Below, piece by piece: positions 5,781 to 14,183 of a stretch of 14,235 nucleotides of DNA. A model generated the notes under the pieces. The model was not told the origin of the DNA and searched no databases. It was given only the letters and a program-made list of their open reading frames with translations. Source of the DNA: an uncultured Erysipelotrichaceae bacterium (GTDB lineage: Bacteria; Bacillota_I; Bacilli_A; RF39; UBA660); contig CADBMU010000018.1 in the NCBI GenBank assembly GCA_902795845.1, forward strand, positions 1-14,235, given 5' to 3'. Every line of letters begins with the position of its first letter. Positions within the stretch are counted from its first letter, which is position 1. The translations under genes and the position numbers were made by a program.

Positions 5781-7067
5781 ATGAAAAATAATAAGTTTAT
5801 AGTGTCAACTTTAATTCTAATAATTGGTGGAATGTTTACTAAATTATTGGGATTTATTATAAAAATAATTTACACTCGTATAATTGGTGAAGATGCTATC
5901 AGTTTATATGTGCTTGTTATGCCTACATATTCTTTATTAATTACTATAGCTTCTCTAGCTTTACCTATTGCTATATCAAAATTAGTTGCAGAAGGAAAAA
6001 ATAGTATTAAGCTAGCAATTAACACTGGAGTTATTATATTATTTACTAACTTTGTAATAATATTAACAATGTTTTTAACATCTTCTTTTATTGCAACAAA
6101 TTTACTTAATGAGCCTAGATGTAAGCCTCTTTTATTTGCGTGTTCCCTAACCCTACCATTTATTAGTATATCATCACTAATTAAAGGCTATTTTTTTGGT
6201 AAACAAAAAGTTCATCCATATGCTATTTCTAACATTTTAGAACAAGTTGTAAGATTAATTATCATATCCTTAATTTTACCAGTTTTAATAAAAAAAGGTA
6301 TCATTTATGCTGTTCTTGGTTTAATTCTCTTATCAATAATTTCTGAAATTTCATCAATTATTATTTTTATGTTCTTCCTTCCTAAAAAATTTGTTATACA
6401 TAAAGAAGATCTTAAACCTAGTAAATATTATATTAAAGAAATACTAGGTGTTTCTATTCCCACTGTTTCATCAAGAATTATTGGTAACATTGGATTCTTT
6501 TTTGAGCCAATTATTTTAACTAATGTTTTAATATTTTGTGGTTATGATTCTACTTATATTATTCGTGAATATGGTGCATATAATGCCTATAGTTTAGCAC
6601 TTCTTACAATGCCAGGATTTTTTATAAACGCTTTATGTCAAGCAATTGTACCTGAAGTTTCTAAATATTTACATAATAAAAAAATGATTAAAAGAAGAGT
6701 TATTCAAGCCTTAACTTTTTCATTTGTTATTGGTTTTATTTCTTCAATAATCATCTTTATGTTTAGAAATTTATTACTTAGTGTTGTTTATAATACAACT
6801 ACTGGTGCTAATTATATTAGTGTTTTAGCACCAGTGTTTGTTCTATTTTACTTGGAAGCACCACTCATGAGTACTTTACAAGCAATTGGTAAATCTATGT
6901 TAACGATGAAAATAACAACCTTTGGAGTAATTGTAAAGTTATTAAGTCTTTTCTTATTATCCCTTTGTCACATTGGTATTTATAGTTTAGTTTATTCTGA
7001 AATAATTAATATTATTTTTGTAGTTTTAATAAATGCTTTTTATATAAAAAAATATATATTTAATTAA
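5781..7067 (+). CDS. spoVB: SpoVB-type polysaccharide/lipid-linked precursor flippase
   Basis: A 428-aa polytopic membrane protein of the MOP superfamily (SpoVB/MurJ-like), with about 12 hydrophobic segments and short loops. The N-terminus closely follows SpoVB: ILIIGGMFTKLLGFIIKIIY, an IGEDAISLY loop, and PIAISKLVAEGK near residues 62-73. It probably moves an undecaprenyl-linked wall or polysaccharide precursor across the membrane. It is about 90 residues shorter than B. subtilis SpoVB (roughly 518 aa), so it lacks the last helices. Strong ribosome binding site AAAGGAGGT just before ATG 5781. It is divergent from comN and convergent with xer, with which it overlaps by 8 bases. A sporulation role should not be assumed; a general wall-precursor flippase is equally possible. 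Confidence 0.85.
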   Translation: MKNNKFIVSTLILIIGGMFTKLLGFIIKIIYTRIIGEDAISLYVLVMPTYSLLITIASLALPIAISKLVAEGKNSIKLAINTGVIILFTNFVIILTMFLTSSFIATNLLNEPRCKPLLFACSLTLPFISISSLIKGYFFGKQKVHPYAISNILEQVVRLIIISLILPVLIKKGIIYAVLGLILLSIISEISSIIIFMFFLPKKFVIHKEDLKPSKYYIKEILGVSIPTVSSRIIGNIGFFFEPIILTNVLIFCGYDSTYIIREYGAYNAYSLALLTMPGFFINALCQAIVPEVSKYLHNKKMIKRRVIQALTFSFVIGFISSIIIFMFRNLLLSVVYNTTTGANYISVLAPVFVLFYLEAPLMSTLQAIGKSMLTMKITTFGVIVKLLSLFLLSLCHIGIYSLVYSEIINIIFVVLINAFYIKKYIFN

Positions 7068-7944
7068 GTTTACTTCTAGGATGATTTTTTAAATATTCTT
7101 GTCTTAATACATCATTAGTTATATGAGTATATATTCCTGTTGTAGACAAGGACTCATGCCCTAAAAGTTGTTGGATACTTTTTATATCAGCACCTCCATT
7201 AAGCATGTGAGTTGCAAAAGTATGTCTTAAAACATGGGGTGATATTTTATGCTTAATTGCTGCTTCATTTACCATTTTGTCAATAATATATTCAACTCCC
7301 CTAGTTGTAATTTTAGAGCCATTATTATTTAAAATTAAATATTCTGATGATTTATTATTGAGTAAATATTTTCTAGAATCATTTATATATTTTTCAAGTA
7401 CTTCTTGTAAGTAATCACCATAATAAACAATTCTTTCTTTTTTACCTTTACCTAAAATATTTATTATTTTTCTATCAAATTCAATATCACTAATTTTTAA
7501 ATTAACGAGTTCTGAAACACGAATACCAGTGTCATATAAAATTTCTAATATACATCTATTTCTAAGTCCTAAAGTGGTTGTAGTATCAGCACAATCAAAT
7601 AATTTATTTATTTCTTCATAATTTAAAAAATCGGGTAATTTTTTATCCTTTTTGGGATTAGAGATATTTTTAAAAGGATTATTCAAAATAACTTTTTCTT
7701 CAGTTAGAAATTTATAATAGCTCCTTAAAGAACTTAAATTTTTACTAACACTATTTTTTTTGTATTTTAAATTATCTAAGTATTTTAAGTAATTTCTAAT
7801 CATATCAAGATTTATCTTTCTATAATCCAAATGGTTATCATTAAGATAATCTAAAAATTTAGTTATTTCATAATCATAACCATTAATTGTTAAATCAGAA
7901 TAATTATATTCATATTTTAATTTTTCTAAAAATTTCTCTTTCAT
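7060..7944 (-). CDS. xerC: Tyrosine recombinase XerC/XerD
   Basis: A 294-aa site-specific recombinase of normal Xer length, expected to resolve chromosome dimers at dif. It has an N-terminal SAM-like DNA-binding half (about 1-90) and a catalytic half. Catalytic residues are visible: Arg142 (TGIRVSEL), the beta-hairpin Lys around 166 (GKGKKER), His237 and Arg240 (SPHVLRHTFATH), His263 (LLGHESLSTT) and the nucleophile Tyr272. Its position behind topA matches codV/xerC in B. subtilis, favouring XerC, but sequence alone does not separate it from XerD. No clear ribosome binding site precedes ATG 7944, and a possible TATACA -10 lies only about 13 bases upstream, so the mRNA may have almost no leader. 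It ends in a TTAATTAA shared with the convergent flippase gene. Confidence 0.92.
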   Translation of the reverse strand: MKEKFLEKLKYEYNYSDLTINGYDYEITKFLDYLNDNHLDYRKINLDMIRNYLKYLDNLKYKKNSVSKNLSSLRSYYKFLTEEKVILNNPFKNISNPKKDKKLPDFLNYEEINKLFDCADTTTTLGLRNRCILEILYDTGIRVSELVNLKISDIEFDRKIINILGKGKKERIVYYGDYLQEVLEKYINDSRKYLLNNKSSEYLILNNNGSKITTRGVEYIIDKMVNEAAIKHKISPHVLRHTFATHMLNGGADIKSIQQLLGHESLSTTGIYTHITNDVLRQEYLKNHPRSKLN

Positions 7945-7973
7945 ATTATCACTGTATATAGTTTATCACATTT

Positions 7974-8003
7974 TAAAAAAAGAAAAAAGTTACCAAAGTA
8001 ACT
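7974..8003 (-). terminator. Terminator after the 176-aa unknown gene
   Basis: Minus strand: AGTTAC (8003-7998), loop TTTG, GTAACT (7993-7988), then a long T-rich tract to 7974. It separates the unknown gene from xerC, which must therefore have its own promoter. Confidence 0.75.
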
Positions 8004-8532
8004 ATTTTAATTCTAATTTTTTTGTTCTATTTTTACATATTATTTTATTATAAATATATCCTTTTAATAATCTTTTGGAATAATAAGTTAAATTACTTAA
8101 AGAATTATATATTTGAATTAAACTTCCATTTTTTAAAATATTATCAAATTCTTTTAATTCTTCAGGATTATGATTTTTATTTTCAAAATAATTACAAATT
8201 TGATTTATAATACTTTTATCATTAATATTTTCATTTATAAAATTTACTAAATCTAAATTTATATATTCCAAATCATCAGCAGTATAAACCTTCAATTCGC
8301 GATACTTTTTATTATCAACATAAAATATAACTAATTCATTACTCATAATATCTGTTGGAAAACAAATATTACTTCTTTTTAATGATTCCATAATGTCTAA
8401 TTTTGTATGATTTAAGGTAAAATTATCAATTTCTTCAAGAGAATTAAAACTATCATTTTCATTCATTATATCCAAAAATTCTCTACATAATGGATAATAA
8501 GAATTATGATTTAATTTTATTGCAAAATTCAT
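8002..8532 (-). CDS. Hypothetical protein of 176 aa
   Basis: I do not recognise this protein. It looks soluble, acidic and mainly helical, with no signal peptide or membrane segment and no obvious catalytic motif. It has a compact N-terminal part (MNFAIKLNHNSYYPLCREFL), a central FPTDIMSNELVIFYVDNKKY stretch that reads as beta-strands, and a basic C-terminal tail. ATG 8532 is chosen because GAGGAG (8546-8541) sits 8 bases upstream. The frame is open further to 8583, but that region holds the promoter. It lies between topA and xerC yet is separated from both by terminators and has its own promoter, so it is an independent transcription unit. Confidence 0.8.
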   Translation of the reverse strand: MNFAIKLNHNSYYPLCREFLDIMNENDSFNSLEEIDNFTLNHTKLDIMESLKRSNICFPTDIMSNELVIFYVDNKKYRELKVYTADDLEYINLDLVNFINENINDKSIINQICNYFENKNHNPEELKEFDNILKNGSLIQIYNSLSNLTYYSKRLLKGYIYNKIICKNRTKKLELK

Positions 8533-8554
8533 AATTATCACTCCTCGAAAATAT

Positions 8555-8583
8555 ATTTTACCATTATTTAAAATTGAAATCAA
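8555..8583 (-). promoter_or_regulatory. Promoter of the 176-aa unknown gene
   Basis: Minus strand: TTGATT (8583-8578), a 17-base spacer, and TAAAAT (8560-8555), with a start near 8548 just before the GAGGAG ribosome binding site. Confidence 0.65.
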
Positions 8584-8596
8584 GTCAATTGATATT

Positions 8597-8623
8597 TAAA
8601 AAAATCTCAACTACAATGAGATT
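8597..8623 (-). terminator. Terminator after topA
   Basis: Minus strand: AATCTCA (8623-8617), a 7-base loop, TGAGATT (8609-8603), then a T-run to about 8598. It closes the rbgA-rnhB-LtaS-topA transcript. Confidence 0.8.
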
Positions 8624-10652
8624 AATTTTCTTTTTTGTAATCACATGAATTACAAACTATTTCTTTTTTCTTTTCAACAAGTAAATCCTTGCAGTTTGGA
8701 CATATTTCTCCAGTTGGTTTATACCAAGATGCATAATCGCATTTTGGATAATTGCTACATCCATAAAAAGCTTTACCTCTTCTTGTTTTTCTTTCGATGA
8801 TATTTCCATCGCATTTAGGACATTTTGCTAAATTTTCTACTATCTTTTCTTCTTTTTTAATATATTTACATTCAGGATAATTAGAACAAGCTACAAATTT
8901 ACCATATCTTCCATTTCTAATTACTAAATCACTACCACAATTTGGACATACTTCGCCAGTTTTTTCTGCCTCCGCTTTTTCCATATTTGTGAAGGCATCT
9001 TCTACAAGTGGTTCAAATTCATTATAAAAATCTTTTAGAACTTTTACATTATTTTCTTTAGATTCTGCTATTAAATCTAAATCATCTTCCATTTTAGCTG
9101 TATATTCAACATTAATTATTGATGAGAAATATTCTTGAAGCTTATCTGTAGTTTTTATACCAATCTCAGTTGGATGGAATTTTTTTTCTATCAAAGTAAC
9201 ATAGCTACGATCTTTTAAAGTTTTCAATGTATTTGCATAAGTACTTGGTCTACCAATACCTAATTCTTCCATTTCTTTAATTAAAGAACTTTCAGTATAA
9301 CGTGGTAATGGTTTTGTAAAATGTTGTATTTTATCAATCTTACTAGCTACTAATACCTTACTTTCATAATTAGCAAAATTTGGTAATACTACATCTTTTG
9401 TATCTTCATAAGAACTAAATACTTTTAAATATCCATCGAAAGTTACTACACTACCTGTAGCTTTAAAATTATAACCATTATTTTCAAGAATTAAAGTTGT
9501 TGCATTAGTCTTAGCATTAGCCATTAAAGATGCCAGTGCACGATAATAAATTAAACTATATAATTTATATTCATCATTAGATAAAAAACTCTTAATACTT
9601 TCTGGAGTTCTTTTGATACTAGTTGGTCTTATACCTTCATGAGCATCTTGATCAGTTTCTTTTTTCTTAGTTTTTTTAACAACTCCAACATAGTCTTGAC
9701 CATAATTATTTTTAATAAATTCAAATGTTTCATTTATAAATACTGGTGAAACTCTTTCTGAATCTGTACGCATATATGTTATTAATCCGACAGTTTCTGA
9801 TTTTAAATCAATTCCTTCATATAATTTTTGAGCTATACTCATTGTTTTTGATGAAGGAAAACCTAATTTATTTACTGCAGCTTGTTGAAGTGTAGAAGTT
9901 TTAAACACTGGTTTAGATGCCTTAGTTTTTTCTTGGGTTTTACATGATTCAATATTAAATGATTTAGATAATTTATTTAATATATTATCTGCTTCTACTA
10001 AAGATTTTATTTCAACTTTTTTGCCATTATATTTATCTAATTCTGCTTTAAAATCATTAAAGTCTGCTTCAATAGTATAATATTCCTCTTCTACAAAGTT
10101 TTCTATTTCACGTTCGCGATCAACAATAAGTTTTAAAACTGCACTTTGTACACGTCCTGCACTCTTACCACCAGTTTTTGATTGCATTAATTTGGATAAT
10201 CTAAATCCTATTATTCTATCTAAGATTCTTCTTGTTTCTTGACTTTTTACTAAATCCATATCTATTTTACGAGCATTATTAAAAGAATCTAAAACAACAT
10301 TTTTAGTAATTTCATTAAAAACTATTCTTTCATAATCTTTATCATTTATATCTAAAGCTTCTTTTAAATGCCAAGATATTGCTTCTCCCTCACGGTCGGG
10401 GTCAGTTGCAAGATAAATCTTATCACTATTTTTTACATCTTTAATTAATGCTGTAATCAATTTTTTCTTTCCTTTTATAGGAATATAATTCGGTTTAAAA
10501 TCATTTTCTACATCGACTCCTAAACCAAATTTACCACTAGTTGCTAAGTCTCTTATATGTCCAACACTTGCAACTACTTTATAATCCCTACCTAAATATT
10601 TTTCAATAGTACTGCTTTTATGAGGAGATTCCACTATAACTAAGTTTTTCAT
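8622..10652 (-). CDS. topA: DNA topoisomerase I (type IA)
   Basis: Relaxes negatively supercoiled DNA by a transient 5'-phosphotyrosine break. The 676-aa length is close to B. subtilis TopA. The TOPRIM domain is at the N-terminus, with Glu8 (VESPHKS) and the acidic DPDREGE at 84-90. The catalytic Tyr293 lies in GLITYMRTDSERVS. Three C-terminal zinc ribbons carry CxxC pairs: 569-595, 611-638 and a shorter one at 651-670. All key residues are present. ATG 10652 has AAAGGA overlapping the stop codon of the upstream LtaS-like gene, and the gap is 11 bases, so this is the last gene of the operon. It is followed by a terminator. Confidence 0.97.
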   Translation of the reverse strand: MKNLVIVESPHKSSTIEKYLGRDYKVVASVGHIRDLATSGKFGLGVDVENDFKPNYIPIKGKKKLITALIKDVKNSDKIYLATDPDREGEAISWHLKEALDINDKDYERIVFNEITKNVVLDSFNNARKIDMDLVKSQETRRILDRIIGFRLSKLMQSKTGGKSAGRVQSAVLKLIVDREREIENFVEEEYYTIEADFNDFKAELDKYNGKKVEIKSLVEADNILNKLSKSFNIESCKTQEKTKASKPVFKTSTLQQAAVNKLGFPSSKTMSIAQKLYEGIDLKSETVGLITYMRTDSERVSPVFINETFEFIKNNYGQDYVGVVKKTKKKETDQDAHEGIRPTSIKRTPESIKSFLSNDEYKLYSLIYYRALASLMANAKTNATTLILENNGYNFKATGSVVTFDGYLKVFSSYEDTKDVVLPNFANYESKVLVASKIDKIQHFTKPLPRYTESSLIKEMEELGIGRPSTYANTLKTLKDRSYVTLIEKKFHPTEIGIKTTDKLQEYFSSIINVEYTAKMEDDLDLIAESKENNVKVLKDFYNEFEPLVEDAFTNMEKAEAEKTGEVCPNCGSDLVIRNGRYGKFVACSNYPECKYIKKEEKIVENLAKCPKCDGNIIERKTRRGKAFYGCSNYPKCDYASWYKPTGEICPNCKDLLVEKKKEIVCNSCDYKKEN

Positions 10653-10663
10653 ATATTTCCTTT

Positions 10664-12679
10664 CTAATCTTCAGTATTTACTTCGTATTTTTTCTTTTCA
10701 TTAAATAAATGTTCAAAATAATTTGTTTTTATTGCTAAATTACTATACTTAATCATATTATCGACATCAGTATTAATATTAACTATTTCATCATTAGTAT
10801 ATCTAGCATCATTAAAGTATGACATTCTACCAGTAGATGCATAATAGAATCCAACTGGAGTTTGCCATGATCCATCAGCAAACACTACTCTATTTTGATA
10901 ACTTGATGACAATAAGTCAGTTCCCATATAAAGTCTTGGATCATAATCTAAGTTAAATAAGTTAGCTACTGTTGGAAGTACATTTACATATGAAGTGTAT
11001 TCACTATATGTCTTTGGAGTCATTTTTGAATTATAAATTACAAATGGTGTTCTATCTACTTCATTATATTTATTAATACCATCACCAAGTACTTTTGAAA
11101 TATCAGAATTAGTTAAACCATAAGGATAATGATCAGCATATAAAACTATAACAGTATCATCAAGAATACCTTTTTCTTCTAATATTTTTAAAAGTTCCCC
11201 TAATGAGTCATCCAATACTTTTAATTTTGACATATATCTTTTTACATTAGATGGATATCCAGTATTAGCAAATGAGTCATAATATATTTTAGAAAGTTCA
11301 CTATCAGAATAATATGGTTGATGAGGACTAACAGTTGTAATCCAAGCCATAAATGGTGAATTTTGAGTAAATATCTCACTAGATTTATCCATTAATGATA
11401 CGTCACTTGGCCATTCTTTATATTCATTATTATATGAAATACCTAAATCGCTTACTCCATAATATTTACTACTTCCCATATTTTTATGAATAGTAGAACG
11501 ATAATAATATTTTTCTGTATAATCATGATATGAAGTTGTTGTATAGCCTTTGTTATTAAATAATCCAAAAATACTTTCTTCATATTTATTATTCATATAT
11601 ACATTGGCAGTACATGTTCTATAAATACTATATAAACTTATCATACCTGTCATTTCATTGTTTCCTGTAGAACATGAATTTCTTGGTGAATAAGCATTTT
11701 CCCAATACCAACCATTTTTATATAATTTAGCAAAATTTGGATAAATATTTTCATCTAATAATATATTATTAACTGATTCCATCATGATTACAATTAAATT
11801 TTTACCTTCAAACATTCCAGTATATTCATTTTTATCAGTAATATTGCGTGACATAAAATAATTATTTAAAGTTTTATAATCTATATTAGCTTCATTATTA
11901 TTTAAATTTTGCCATGACGTATCATCAATTGTTCTTGTATAATCAGTAATTTCAGTATTACCATTATTTTTACTTACAAATTTAACTTCATTACTTGTTT
12001 CATTAACAGGAAATAATGCTGTTTTAATATCAAGAATTCCAAACATTTCTACCCCAAATTGATTTACAGCAATATTTGGATTGCTTGGATTTTTAAATAA
12101 AGTTTTTGTTTTAACTAGTTGAATTTCATTTTGCATAAATTTTAAACTTAATGAGGCATAATAAAAACCACTAAAAAGTACTAAAAATACTAAAGCAACA
12201 ATTCTTGCTATATTATCTTCTTTTTTTGTATAAATATTGAGCTTTTTATCTTTTAAAATAAATTTTTCTAATATTTTATAAACTATCAATAATACCAAAG
12301 GTATTGTAATTATATAGAAAATACCATTAAAACTTGCTATATAATCACGAACATATTCCTTAACAGCTCCAAGTTGACTAGAAGTATTAATAGAAATATA
12401 TACTCCCAAATAATTCTCAAATCCTGCTTGAGCTATTGCATAAATTGTTGCAATTATTACTATTAAAAATGTAAAAATATTAGCTATCCATTTTTTGCAA
12501 AATGATAATAATATACTTAAAAATAAAGAAATAATAGATATTCCCATAAATATTCTTAAACTAGACCAATCTAACACAGAAGTATTTTCTACTGCTTTAA
12601 AAATCATTTCTATTCCAAACAAACTAATTGTTAAAATTAAATAATTTTTTAAGATATTATTTGTTAATATTTTTTTCAT
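10664..12679 (-). CDS. LtaS-family membrane phosphoglycerol transferase (sulfatase fold)
   Basis: A 671-aa envelope enzyme. Five N-terminal membrane segments (about 12-31, 41-60, 65-86, 118-137, 157-176) are followed by an extracellular sulfatase-fold domain (about 290-600). Metal and catalytic residues expected from LtaS are visible: Glu301 (MMESV), the likely nucleophile Thr338 (CSTGNNEMTG), His453 (SPHQPY), and Asp516-His517 (YADHYPYG). It likely transfers glycerol-phosphate from phosphatidylglycerol, as in lipoteichoic acid synthesis, but related transferases with other headgroups cannot be excluded. The nucleophile neighbourhood differs from the GQGKTSD of classical LtaS. Its start overlaps the end of rnhB by 23 bases, suggesting coupled translation. 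It lies where B. subtilis carries other genes between rnhB and topA. Confidence 0.85.
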   Translation of the reverse strand: MKKILTNNILKNYLILTISLFGIEMIFKAVENTSVLDWSSLRIFMGISIISLFLSILLSFCKKWIANIFTFLIVIIATIYAIAQAGFENYLGVYISINTSSQLGAVKEYVRDYIASFNGIFYIITIPLVLLIVYKILEKFILKDKKLNIYTKKEDNIARIVALVFLVLFSGFYYASLSLKFMQNEIQLVKTKTLFKNPSNPNIAVNQFGVEMFGILDIKTALFPVNETSNEVKFVSKNNGNTEITDYTRTIDDTSWQNLNNNEANIDYKTLNNYFMSRNITDKNEYTGMFEGKNLIVIMMESVNNILLDENIYPNFAKLYKNGWYWENAYSPRNSCSTGNNEMTGMISLYSIYRTCTANVYMNNKYEESIFGLFNNKGYTTTSYHDYTEKYYYRSTIHKNMGSSKYYGVSDLGISYNNEYKEWPSDVSLMDKSSEIFTQNSPFMAWITTVSPHQPYYSDSELSKIYYDSFANTGYPSNVKRYMSKLKVLDDSLGELLKILEEKGILDDTVIVLYADHYPYGLTNSDISKVLGDGINKYNEVDRTPFVIYNSKMTPKTYSEYTSYVNVLPTVANLFNLDYDPRLYMGTDLLSSSYQNRVVFADGSWQTPVGFYYASTGRMSYFNDARYTNDEIVNINTDVDNMIKYSNLAIKTNYFEHLFNEKKKYEVNTED

Positions 12680-13325
12680 TATTCACTTCGCCGCCTCTTA
12701 TTATTAAATCACTTACTGGCTTATATGTAAACCTATAATTTTCTAAAGGTCCAAATTTTTGTAAATTTTGTAAATGTTCTTTAGTTGGATAACCTTTATG
12801 TTTTTTAAATCCATACATAGGATATTTTTCATCAAGTTCATACATCATTCTATCTCTTGTTACTTTTGCTATAACACTTGCAGCTGCTATTGATAATGAT
12901 TGTGCATCCCCATGAATTATACTAGTTGAAGGCATTTCTAAATTAAGAGGCATTGCATCGATTAAGACATGTTCAGGTTTTATATCTAATTTAGAAATTG
13001 CTTCATACATAGCAAGTTTACTAGCTTCATAAATGTTTACCTCATCAATAATTTTAGCATCAATTACCCCTACTCCAATAGATATAGCATCTTTATTTAA
13101 AATATCATAAAATAAATCTCTTTTCTTTTCTGATAATTTTTTAGAATCAGTAAGTCCTTCTAATTTATAATTTTTAGGAAGTATTACTGCTGCAGCTACA
13201 ACTGGACCAACTAAAGGCCCACGTCCTACTTCATCAACACCTGCTATTAATTCTATGCCATTATTATATAATTCTTTCTCATATTTCAATAAATCTATTT
13301 CTTCTTTTTCTAACTTCTTTTTCAT
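12657..13325 (-). CDS. rnhB: Ribonuclease HII
   Basis: Cuts the RNA strand of RNA/DNA hybrids and removes single ribonucleotides from DNA. The 222-aa product has the full DEDD active site: Asp31 and Glu32 (GVDEVGRGPLVGP), Asp123 (LIDAMPL) and Asp140 (HGDAQSLSIAAAS). The SDSKKLSEKKR-like segment (TDSKKLSEKK, 59-68) and the YGFKKHKGYPTKEH motif are also present. It starts 3 bases after the rbgA stop with only a weak binding site (AGAAAG), so it probably depends on translation from rbgA. Its last codons overlap the LtaS-like gene. The rbgA-rnhB pair is conserved in Firmicutes. Confidence 0.96.
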   Translation of the reverse strand: MKKKLEKEEIDLLKYEKELYNNGIELIAGVDEVGRGPLVGPVVAAAVILPKNYKLEGLTDSKKLSEKKRDLFYDILNKDAISIGVGVIDAKIIDEVNIYEASKLAMYEAISKLDIKPEHVLIDAMPLNLEMPSTSIIHGDAQSLSIAAASVIAKVTRDRMMYELDEKYPMYGFKKHKGYPTKEHLQNLQKFGPLENYRFTYKPVSDLIIRGGEVNNEKNINK

Positions 13326-13328
13326 ATT

Positions 13329-14183
13329 TTACTTTCTATCAAATGTTATTCCTTTAATATATTCATTTTTCATATCATTAACTATTCTAGTAGAGACTTT
13401 ATCATAGTCAACTTCATTATTTTTCATTGCACCAATTCTTTTACCAATAGTTTCATAAGCTTTTTCTATATCACGAACATTATTTATTCCATAACGTTCT
13501 TCTAAAATTTTAGGATAATAATCATGTAACATATTTAAAATATGAATTGCAACATCATCCATTGGTAATATTTCTTCTTTTATAGCAGTAGTAGCTGCTA
13601 AATTTAAAGCAACTTTTTCATTATCCATTTTAGGCCATAAAATACCTGGTGTATCTAATAATAAGATATCACTAGATGTTTTAAGCCAAACTAAATTTTT
13701 AGTTACACCAGGCTTGTTACCTGTAACTGCTACTTTTCTCCCAGCCATTTTATTAATTAAAGTTGATTTACCAACATTTGGTATTCCAATCACTAAAGCT
13801 CTTATTTCTTTCTCTTTAAGACCTTTATTTATTCTTTTTTCTTGAAGTTCTTGCATCATTTCATGAGTAACATCTATTATTTTTTTATAGTCATCATTAT
13901 TATTTAAATCAGCTAAAATTACTTTAGCACCCATATTTTCATAATATGATACCCAATAACTAGTAGCTCTTAAATCGCATAGATCTTTTTTTGTCATTAT
14001 AATAATTCTTGGTTTCCCTTGAATCAAATTATAAATATCTTTAATCTTAGAAGAATATGGAATTCTAGCATCAACAAGTTCATATACTATGTCAATTAAA
14101 TTATATTTTTCTTGAATTAATCTTCTAGTTTTAGCCATGTGACCTGGAAACCAATTTATATTTGTTTTATTTTCATTATTCAT
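13329..14183 (-). CDS. rbgA: Ribosome biogenesis GTPase RbgA (YlqF)
   Basis: A circularly permuted GTPase needed for late assembly of the 50S subunit. The 284-aa product matches B. subtilis RbgA (282 aa). The N-terminal signature NWFPGHMAKTRR (10-21) is followed by the G motifs in permuted order: G4 TKKD (64-67, Thr instead of the usual Asn), G1 GIPNVGKST (133-141), G2 Thr161 and G3 DTPG (177-180). ATG 14183 is preferred over a GTG at 14192, because AGAGAGAAGTGA lies at the right distance from the ATG and the GTG would be inside that site. The start overlaps the end of a frame entering from the right edge, so the operon extends beyond the window. Confidence 0.96.
   Translation of the reverse strand: MNNENKTNINWFPGHMAKTRRLIQEKYNLIDIVYELVDARIPYSSKIKDIYNLIQGKPRIIIMTKKDLCDLRATSYWVSYYENMGAKVILADLNNNDDYKKIIDVTHEMMQELQEKRINKGLKEKEIRALVIGIPNVGKSTLINKMAGRKVAVTGNKPGVTKNLVWLKTSSDILLLDTPGILWPKMDNEKVALNLAATTAIKEEILPMDDVAIHILNMLHDYYPKILEERYGINNVRDIEKAYETIGKRIGAMKNNEVDYDKVSTRIVNDMKNEYIKGITFDRK

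Noticed and set aside
8022..8210. Plus-strand frame inside the 176-aa gene
   Set aside because: Antisense to a gene with a promoter, ribosome binding site and terminator; Tyr/Phe-rich shadow with no ribosome binding site.
8533..8583. Extended N-terminus of the 176-aa protein
   Set aside because: The extension overlaps the promoter, and a strong ribosome binding site points to ATG 8532.
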